Source of the DNA: Candidatus Woesearchaeota archaeon
GTDB lineage: Archaea > Nanobdellota > Nanobdellia > Woesearchaeales > WJKR01
Direction: 5' to 3'
Length of the DNA: 6,086 nt
Assembly: GCA_014729015.1 (NCBI GenBank)
Contig: WJKR01000051.1
Location: 1-6,086 of the forward strand
Shown: piece after piece, positions 1 through 4,053 of the stretch
How the letters are laid out: each line of letters opens with the position of its first letter
How positions within the stretch are numbered: the first letter of the stretch is position 1
Notes under the pieces: model-generated
What the model was told of the DNA's origin: nothing
The model's input: only the letters and a program-made list of their open reading frames with translations
Databases searched by the model: none
Position numbers and translations under genes: made by a program

Positions 1-134
1 ATGTACACCTCCGTGCTTGAAAGAACGAGGGAGATAGGCATCATGAAAGCGGTCGGCGCGAAGAACAGCGACGTGCTGACCCTGTTCCTAATAGAATCAG
101 GGCTGCTCGGCGTGGTCGGCGGCATCATCGGCAT
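1..134 (+). repeat. Direct repeat, copy 1, shared by the two tandem permease genes
   Basis: This copy matches 1214-1347 with only two differences (position 116 T versus C, position 120 C versus G). Bases 1-115 are identical to 1214-1328. It encodes the second-helix/cytoplasmic-loop part of the FtsX domain. The match probably extends left of the window, because it is already perfect at base 1. To the right the two genes diverge quickly after position 134. Confidence 0.97.
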
Positions 135-336
135 ACTCATAGGATTAGGACTCGCATTTATCGTCCAGGCATTGGCGACCCAGGCATTGGGCAGCGAGCT
201 CATCAAGGCGCACGTCTCGTTCAGCATGCTCTTCCTCTCCATCGTCGGCTCGTTCATCATCGGGAGCGTCGCCGGCATCACGCCCGCCCAACAGGCGTCA
301 AGGATGAAACCAGTGGAGGCGTTGCGGTATGACTAG
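1..336 (+). CDS. FtsX/MacB-type ABC transporter permease, C-terminal part (5' end outside window)
   Basis: These 111 codons end at TAG 334-336 and form the C-terminal FtsX domain of an ABC permease of the MacB/LolC type. The segment VLERTREIGIMKAVGA (residues 5-20 here) is the conserved cytoplasmic loop after the second of four membrane helices in this family. Two hydrophobic segments follow (about residues 27-58 and 72-94), then the family's closing pattern, P-A-x-x-A-S-x-x-x-P-V-x-A-L-R-Y. The ATG at position 1 is almost certainly internal: in the neighbouring paralogue the same Met is residue 296, so about 295 residues should lie to the left. Such permeases work as dimers with a LolD/MacB-like ATPase and couple ATP hydrolysis to movements outside the membrane, for example in efflux or lipoprotein handling; the substrate here is unknown. 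It overlaps the next permease gene by 8 bases, so the two are probably co-translated and may form a heterodimer (inference). Confidence 0.9.
   Translation: MYTSVLERTREIGIMKAVGAKNSDVLTLFLIESGLLGVVGGIIGILIGLGLAFIVQALATQALGSELIKAHVSFSMLFLSIVGSFIIGSVAGITPAQQASRMKPVEALRYD
315..319 (+). promoter_or_regulatory. Shine-Dalgarno site for the second permease, inside the first permease gene
   Basis: GGAGG lies 9 bases before the ATG at 329 and is complementary to the conserved CCUCC of the 16S rRNA 3' end. It falls within the last codons of the upstream permease, as expected for translationally coupled genes. It supports the ATG at 329 as the start. Confidence 0.65.
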
Positions 337-1549
337 CCTCGACAAGCTCCAGGACTTCTTCATCATCTCCCTCAAAGGGATTGCCAAGCGCAGGCTCCGC
401 AGCTGGTTGACCATGATCGGCATCTTCATCGGCATCGCCGCCGTGGTCGCGCTGGTCAGCCTCGGCGAAGGATTGCAAGGAGCGATCAATGCCGAGTTCG
501 AGGAAATAGGGATGGACAAGATCTTTGTTTCTCCAGCAGGCTCATTATTCGGTGTCGGCGGAACTGACTCCTTGACAGAAGATGACATTGAGGTGATACG
601 GCGCGTGCGCGACGTCGACAGCATCACGAGCTACCTGTTCACCACCGCACAGGTCTCGTGGGATGACGAGGTGTGGTGGCACATCGTCATGGGCTTGTCC
701 ACCGATGACGAGGAGATGGAGCTCATGGACGAGATGTTCTCCCTCGAAAAAGGTCGCTGGTTCCGTGACGGCGAGAAATACAAGGCCATCGTCGGGTATG
801 ACTACGCGACGCACCCAGCGTTCGATGACAAGCTGTTGTTGGAAGACGATTTCGAGATTAACGGGCAGGAGTTTGAGGTCATCGGAAGCTTTGAGAAGAT
901 AGGGAACAGCCAGGACGACCGCACGGTCGCCATCCCGCGAGAGGTCGCCCGTGACTTGCTAGGCATCCCTGAGCGCCTGGACAGCATCATGGTCAAGGTG
1001 AAGCAAGGCGCTGATCCTAATGCCGTCGCTGCGGCAATCGAGGAAGAGATGCTCGACGACCGCGACCTCAATGAAGGTGAAGAGGACTTCACGGTGCAGA
1101 CATTTCAGGACCTGATCAAGAGTTTCCTGGTCATCCTCGACATCGTCACTGCGGTATTGGTCGGCATCGCCGCCATCAGCCTGGTAATCGGAGCGATCGG
1201 CATCATGAACACGATGTACACCTCCGTGCTTGAAAGAACGAGGGAGATAGGCATCATGAAAGCGGTCGGCGCGAAGAACAGCGACGTGCTGACCCTGTTC
1301 CTAATAGAATCAGGGCTGCTCGGCGTGGCCGGGGGCATCATCGGCATCTTGCTCGGCGCAGGGCTGGCGTCCTTGGCCGCGTATCTGGCCCAGACCGTCG
1401 GCGGGTTCAAGTACTTGGAGGCGCAATTCCCGTTCTGGCTCATCCTTGGGTCCTTGGCGTTCTCCTTCCTCGTCGGCGTCGCCGCAGGCGTACTCCCCGC
1501 CCGCCAGGCGTCTCGGAAGAACCCGGTGGATTCTCTCCGCTACGAGTAG
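329..1549 (+). CDS. FtsX/MacB-type ABC transporter permease, complete
   Basis: This 406-residue protein has the standard layout of MacB-type permeases. A short cytoplasmic N-terminus is followed by a first membrane helix (about residues 24-46), with the family pattern RRLRSWLTMIGIFIGIAAVV at 21-40. A large extracytoplasmic domain of the MacB_PCD type covers roughly residues 47-260. The C-terminal FtsX domain then has three helices (about 266-294, 322-355 and 368-392), the loop VLERTREIGIMKAVGA at 300-315, and the closing pattern at 390-405. The length is normal for the family. MacB proper carries its ATPase in the same chain; this protein does not, so it needs a separate ATPase subunit, which is not in the window. 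The start is the ATG overlapping the upstream gene's end by 8 bases, with GGAGG in front. Residues 296-333 are identical to the neighbouring permease at DNA level. The substrate is unknown; efflux or surface lipoprotein/lipid handling is family-based inference. Confidence 0.93.
   Translation: MTSLDKLQDFFIISLKGIAKRRLRSWLTMIGIFIGIAAVVALVSLGEGLQGAINAEFEEIGMDKIFVSPAGSLFGVGGTDSLTEDDIEVIRRVRDVDSITSYLFTTAQVSWDDEVWWHIVMGLSTDDEEMELMDEMFSLEKGRWFRDGEKYKAIVGYDYATHPAFDDKLLLEDDFEINGQEFEVIGSFEKIGNSQDDRTVAIPREVARDLLGIPERLDSIMVKVKQGADPNAVAAAIEEEMLDDRDLNEGEEDFTVQTFQDLIKSFLVILDIVTAVLVGIAAISLVIGAIGIMNTMYTSVLERTREIGIMKAVGAKNSDVLTLFLIESGLLGVAGGIIGILLGAGLASLAAYLAQTVGGFKYLEAQFPFWLILGSLAFSFLVGVAAGVLPARQASRKNPVDSLRYE
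1214..1347 (+). repeat. Direct repeat, copy 2, inside the second permease gene
   Basis: This is the partner of bases 1-134 (132 of 134 identical, the first 115 perfect), 1213 bases downstream and in the same reading frame. It begins at the codon for Met296 of the second permease or earlier; the left limit cannot be judged because copy 1 starts at the window edge. Identity at all synonymous positions over about 38 codons is far more than protein-level selection requires. Confidence 0.97.
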
Positions 1550-1566
1550 CTGAGAGTAACCTTTTT
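1533..1566 (+). terminator. Hairpin over the permease stop codon followed by a T-tract
   Basis: CTCTC (1533-1537) pairs with GAGAG (1552-1556). After one C/T mismatch, GCTA (1539-1542) pairs with TAGC (1547-1550) around a CGAG loop. The stem contains the TAG stop at 1547-1549. Five T residues follow at 1562-1566. Archaeal RNA polymerase is known to stop at T-tracts, so the T-run may be the active part and the hairpin an aid. The placement, at the end of the permease pair and before a gene with its own promoter signal, supports a terminator. The hairpin is read from base pairing only; no folding energy was computed. Confidence 0.55.
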
Positions 1567-1569
1567 ATA
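1562..1569 (+). promoter_or_regulatory. Archaeal TATA box for the AI-2E family transporter gene
   Basis: TTTTTATA lies 37 bases before the GTG start. With the usual archaeal spacing, transcription would begin near 1591-1595, giving a leader of about 12-16 bases that could just hold the Shine-Dalgarno site at 1596-1602. The box shares its T-run with the proposed terminator of the upstream unit. Confidence 0.6.
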
Positions 1570-1595
1570 CCATAACGTCTTTGGGTGTGCCGTAA

Positions 1596-1602
1596 GAGGT
1601 GG
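1596..1602 (+). promoter_or_regulatory. Shine-Dalgarno site that fixes a GTG start
   Basis: GAGGTGG, of which GAGGTG matches the conserved anti-Shine-Dalgarno sequence, ends 4 bases before the GTG at 1607. No earlier in-frame start is available downstream of the predicted transcription start, and the next in-frame ATG would remove the first membrane helix. Confidence 0.7.
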
Positions 1603-1606
1603 CTCC

Positions 1607-2752
1607 GTGAAGAAAAAAGTTAGCTCGCAGTTCTTCATCATCGTCCTATTGGCGGTCCTGTACCTCGCCGCGCGCGTGGTGTGGCCGTACATGGGCTACA
1701 TCGTGCTCTCCATCGTCATCGCGTACGCGACGAGGCCGCTGTACCTGCTGCTGAAGAAGTGGGTGAAGCGGGAGTGGCTGGCCGCCGGCATCATGGTCCT
1801 GCTCGTTCTCATCGTGCTCTTCATCCCCTCGTTGTTCTTGATGCAATCATTGGTCAAGCAAGCCTCGAGCACCATCGCGAACGTGAACAACGAGATGCTG
1901 GAAGGGATGAGCGGTTACGTCTCCGACCGGTTCAATATCGAATTCGACGCAGCAGAGATAGTCACTGCTGGCGTGAAGAACATCCGCGACTTCCTGCTCA
2001 ATGAGAGCTTCAACGTCATCAGCGGCATCGCCGACATCCTCATCGGTGTGATCATCATGTTCTTCGTCCTGTTCTACTTGTTCCGCGACGGCAAGGAGTT
2101 CTACGACACTATCGTCGACATCTTGCCGTTGGCCAAGAACCACAAGAAGGTGCTGTTCGGGGAGATGGAGCTCATCACGAACGCAGTCATCTACGGGCAA
2201 CTCGTCATCGCGCTGATACAAGGCATTGCCGGCGGGGTGGCGTTCGTCATCTTCGGCCTGAGCAACGCCGTGTTCTGGGGGTTCATCATCGCGATCGTCT
2301 CGTTCTTGCCCATCGTGGGCACGCCCATCATCTTCATCCCCGCGGGTATCGTGCAGATAGCCCAGCATAACTACGTCGGTGGCATCGGTATCATTGTCTT
2401 CAGCGTCATCCTGACCACGAACGTGGACAGCATCGTGAAGCCGCTGATTATCAGCGAGCGTTCTCGGTTGAACGCCGCGTTAATCCTGATTGGCGTCATC
2501 GGCGGCCTGAAGGTGTTCGGGTTCATGGGATTCGTCATCGGACCATTGGTGCTGGCGTTGTTGTTCGCCTTGCTCCAGGTGTTCCGTCAGGACTTCAAGC
2601 CCTCCGCAGAATTGGTGGAGACGCAGCGGAACCCGAAGGAGCACATGATCATCAAGCTGCACGAGCGACCGCCTGACGATCATCGCGTCGCGTCGGATGA
2701 GAAGGGCATGGCCGAGGCGGTGAAGAAGAAAGGGGCGAAGAAGGAACAATAA
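1607..2752 (+). CDS. AI-2E family (PerM/UPF0118) membrane transporter
   Basis: This 381-residue protein starts with GTG and belongs to the AI-2E transporter family. Hydrophobic segments lie at about residues 8-27, 29-47, 58-80, 138-160, 194-217, 221-246, 256-275 and 289-326, fitting the family's eight-helix arrangement. Family signatures include FFVLFYLFRDGKEFY (152-166), FLPIVGTP (233-240), NVDSIVKPLIIS (272-283), and GGLKVFGFMGFVIGPLVLA (299-317). A soluble stretch at about 81-137 separates the third and fourth helices, as in relatives. The length is normal. The family includes the E. coli autoinducer-2 exporter TqsA and sodium/proton antiporters of halophiles, so the name does not establish the substrate, and an archaeal role in AI-2 export should not be assumed. 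The C-terminal 50 or so residues are hydrophilic and end in a lysine-rich stretch (AVKKKGAKKEQ), probably cytoplasmic. It has its own promoter signal and Shine-Dalgarno site; the next gene begins 33 bases after its stop. Confidence 0.93.
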   Translation: MKKKVSSQFFIIVLLAVLYLAARVVWPYMGYIVLSIVIAYATRPLYLLLKKWVKREWLAAGIMVLLVLIVLFIPSLFLMQSLVKQASSTIANVNNEMLEGMSGYVSDRFNIEFDAAEIVTAGVKNIRDFLLNESFNVISGIADILIGVIIMFFVLFYLFRDGKEFYDTIVDILPLAKNHKKVLFGEMELITNAVIYGQLVIALIQGIAGGVAFVIFGLSNAVFWGFIIAIVSFLPIVGTPIIFIPAGIVQIAQHNYVGGIGIIVFSVILTTNVDSIVKPLIISERSRLNAALILIGVIGGLKVFGFMGFVIGPLVLALLFALLQVFRQDFKPSAELVETQRNPKEHMIIKLHERPPDDHRVASDEKGMAEAVKKKGAKKEQ

Positions 2753-2755
2753 GGC

Positions 2756-2762
2756 TTTAATA
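2756..2762 (+). promoter_or_regulatory. TATA-like box for the small membrane protein gene, leaderless spacing
   Basis: TTTAATA begins 4 bases after the stop of the upstream transporter gene and leaves 23 bases to the ATG at 2786. At normal archaeal spacing, transcription would start at or within a base or two of the ATG, giving a leaderless mRNA. No good Shine-Dalgarno match lies just before the ATG: the nearest GGAG, at 2763-2766, is 19 bases away. Read-through from the upstream gene is also possible. Confidence 0.5.
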
Positions 2763-2785
2763 GGAGTGTTGCGTAGGGGTAGGAC

Positions 2786-3031
2786 ATGGCACAGAAGAAG
2801 GACGAGAAGATCTCTCAAGGACTCGCCATCGCCGCTCTCTTGCTGAACGTGCTGGTACTGCCGGGCCTGGGGTCCATCATCGGCGGCAAGATGAAGGAAG
2901 GCATCATCCAGTTGGTGTTGACGGTCGTGAGCATCCCATTGATGTTCATCCTCATCGGCTTCCCATTGGCCTTGGGGATGTGGATTTGGGCGTTGGTGAC
3001 CGGCATCCAGATCTTGAAAGAGGCGGAGTGA
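2786..3031 (+). CDS. Small two-helix membrane protein, TM2-like
   Basis: This 81-residue protein has a charged N-terminus (MAQKKDEKISQG), a hydrophobic segment at about residues 13-32 containing LNVLVLPGLGSIIGGK (20-35), and a second, longer one at about 40-74 (QLVLTVVSIPLMFILIGFPLA, then MWIWALVTGIQIL). The order N-x-x-x-P-G-L-G-x-x-x-x-G-x-x-x-x-G-x-x-Q, followed by W-I-W-A-L-x-T-G, resembles the small TM2-domain-like proteins found in many archaea and bacteria, whose biochemical role is not established. The ATG is the first in frame after the predicted promoter. Coding is supported by this recognisable pattern and by a start that matches leaderless spacing. It may be co-expressed with the upstream transporter, but a link in function is only a guess. 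Confidence 0.82.
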   Translation: MAQKKDEKISQGLAIAALLLNVLVLPGLGSIIGGKMKEGIIQLVLTVVSIPLMFILIGFPLALGMWIWALVTGIQILKEAE

Positions 3032-3253
3032 TCGTTCACTCGTCCAGCAGTGAGAGGTGGTCGTACAAGGTAGCCTCAGGTTTCTCCCACCCTCCGAAAG
3101 TCATCTCGGTGCGTGTGCCGCTCCCGGAGCGCCACGGAACGGCAGCGGTAATCGCACGTGGCTCACATACGAAGAAAACGTGAGGAGCAGTTCTCGAGAT
3201 CGTCGTTTCGTAAAGGTCATAATCTTTAAATAGTGCGGGTGTTGACGTGGCAT
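3032..3253. other. Non-coding gap with several possible stem-loops; no gene recognised
   Basis: This gap has no convincing gene on either strand. It is not low in G+C until the promoter near 3225. Possible pairings on the + strand are TCACT/AGTGA (3036-3040 with 3049-3053) just after the preceding stop; GTG-CGCTC/GAGCG-CAC (3115-3123 with 3127-3135, one C/C mismatch, 3-base loop); an enclosing GTGCG/CGCAC (3109-3113 with 3153-3157); and CTCAC/GTGAG (3162-3166 with 3180-3184). A perfect 8-base palindrome, TCTCGAGA, lies at 3192-3199, 25 bases before the TATA box. No tRNA, SRP RNA, RNase P RNA or C/D-box pattern was recognised. It could be a structured 3' UTR, a small RNA or merely spacer. Confidence 0.4.
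3225..3232 (+). promoter_or_regulatory. TATA box for the 242-residue membrane protein gene, leaderless spacing
   Basis: TTTAAATA leaves 22 bases before the ATG at 3255, so normal archaeal spacing puts the transcription start at or very near the A of ATG. No strong Shine-Dalgarno match is present; GGGTG at 3237-3241 is weak and 13 bases away. Together these indicate a leaderless transcript and support the ATG at 3255 as the true start. Confidence 0.65.
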
Positions 3254-3254
3254 C

Positions 3255-3983
3255 ATGGCAAGAAAAAGGAAGTCTGTGTTCGGCCAGGCCATGGACCGGG
3301 GTCCTGGGTTTAGCTTCGTGTTCTTCTTGTTCTTCATGATGAGCTTCCTGCCGTTAGCGTTGCTGTTCGTGCTGAGCCTGTTCAGCTATAACCTGCCCGG
3401 GCTGGCGTTGGCGTTGGTCATGGGCGCCGTCCTGGTCCGGGATGTCAGGCTCCGCAGACTGTTCTCCTTGTGCAGGGACATGGCCGTCCTGAACATGACA
3501 TTGTGGTTCTTATTAGGGTTCTTCTCGCTCATGCAGACCTTGTTCACGGCGTGGAGCGGGGCGTTGACGTACGTGCTGCTGGCGCCGTACGCGGTCATCT
3601 CCGGGTACCTGGTGTATTACTTGCTGTCCAGGTCCGAGCGGGACGAGAAGCGCGTGTTCAGAGGCGGCATCGCCGTCTCCACGATGATTGCGGTCATCAG
3701 CGCTATCAACGGCGCCATCGGCAATGCGATGAACATCTTGCGGGAACGCGTCATCGATGCCGCTGAGAGCGGCGTGGTGGAGGGGGTCGCCGGAGCGTTG
3801 TCGCCGAGTACGCACAACCCACACCTGGCATTCTTGCTGGTTCTGGTCATCTTCAACATCCCCTTTGCGCGGCAGTACCTGAAGAAGAGGCATCGACGGG
3901 GATTGTTACTGTACGTGATCCCTCTGATGGCGTATGCCTTGTTGGCAGGTATTTGGAGCTTGACCAAGGGCTTCCTGTTATGA
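3255..3983 (+). CDS. Polytopic membrane protein of unknown function
   Basis: I do not recognise a family for this 242-residue protein. It starts with a basic, probably cytoplasmic stretch (MARKRK). Likely membrane helices lie at about residues 19-43, 46-61, 77-97, 102-125, 137-159, 190-205 and 216-238, giving about six or seven. Basic clusters lie between several of them (RDVRLRRLF at 62-70, RSERDEKRVFR at 126-136, KKRHRR at 210-215), consistent with cytoplasmic loops. Residues 160-189 are more polar, with a possible amphipathic helix (NILRERVIDAAESGVVEGV) before the sixth segment. No catalytic motif, cofactor site or nucleotide-binding pattern is seen. Coding is supported by the well-ordered hydrophobic pattern over the whole length and by a promoter exactly placed for a leaderless start. 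It is flanked by non-coding gaps on both sides, so it is probably transcribed alone. An uncharacterised transporter or membrane-anchored envelope protein is possible, but nothing in the sequence decides this. Confidence 0.85.
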   Translation: MARKRKSVFGQAMDRGPGFSFVFFLFFMMSFLPLALLFVLSLFSYNLPGLALALVMGAVLVRDVRLRRLFSLCRDMAVLNMTLWFLLGFFSLMQTLFTAWSGALTYVLLAPYAVISGYLVYYLLSRSERDEKRVFRGGIAVSTMIAVISAINGAIGNAMNILRERVIDAAESGVVEGVAGALSPSTHNPHLAFLLVLVIFNIPFARQYLKKRHRRGLLLYVIPLMAYALLAGIWSLTKGFLL

Positions 3984-3984
3984 C

Positions 3985-4000
3985 TGCAACCAGGATTGCA
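3985..4000. repeat. Short perfect inverted repeat between a stop codon and the next promoter
   Basis: TGCAA (3985-3989) and TTGCA (3996-4000) are perfect inverted copies around CCAGGA. The repeat starts 2 bases after the TGA stop at 3981-3983 and lies 15 bases before the next TATA box. It could be a 3' hairpin of the membrane protein mRNA or a binding site for a regulator of the lipoprotein gene. No T-tract follows directly. Five base pairs are few, so chance is a fair alternative. Confidence 0.3.
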
Positions 4001-4014
4001 CCGTAAGCAGAGTA

Positions 4015-4022
4015 TTTATATA
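4015..4022 (+). promoter_or_regulatory. TATA box for the beta-propeller lipoprotein gene
   Basis: TTTATATA lies in the most A+T-rich stretch of this gap (4013-4023) and 31 bases before the ATG. The predicted transcription start is near 4043-4046, or a few bases earlier if TATTTATA (4013-4020) is the bound box. This gives a short leader of about 10 bases, around the Shine-Dalgarno site. Confidence 0.7.
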
Positions 4023-4041
4023 TGCTGGCCTTAACGGTGGT

Positions 4042-4049
4042 GAGGTGAT
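4042..4049 (+). promoter_or_regulatory. Strong Shine-Dalgarno site for the lipoprotein gene
   Basis: GAGGTGAT is an eight-base perfect complement of the conserved AUCACCUC at the archaeal 16S rRNA 3' end and lies 4 bases before the ATG at 4054. It fixes the start, which is also the start that gives a clean signal peptide. Confidence 0.8.
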
Positions 4050-4053
4050 ACCT

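Noticed and set aside
1..3. ATG at the first base as the true start of the first gene
   Set aside because: The neighbouring paralogue has the same Met at residue 296 in the middle of the FtsX domain, so the gene continues to the left of the window.
390..401. The 12-base string CAGGCTCCGCAG occurs at 390-401 and again at about 3446-3457
   Set aside because: Both copies lie in coding sequence around the codons for R-L-R/R-L-R-R, the surrounding sequence differs, and such a short match is expected from shared codon preference.
1847..2368. 173-codon minus-strand frame opposite the AI-2E family gene
   Set aside because: It is a shadow of the real gene: very rich in Asp, Glu and His, with no domain signature, and the + strand reading has clear family motifs.
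1607..2752. Naming the AI-2E family gene as a quorum-sensing exporter (tqsA)
   Set aside because: The family covers proteins with different substrates, and nothing in the sequence or the neighbourhood points to autoinducer-2 synthesis or sensing.
2980..3183. Possible 67-codon + strand gene spanning the end of the small membrane protein and the following gap
   Set aside because: It begins inside the preceding gene in another frame, has no promoter or Shine-Dalgarno site, and its translation shows no recognisable pattern.
3032..3253. tRNA, SRP RNA or C/D-box RNA gene in the gap
   Set aside because: No T-loop consensus, no acceptor-stem pair at the right distance, no SRP S-domain pattern and no convincing C and D box pair were found on either strand.
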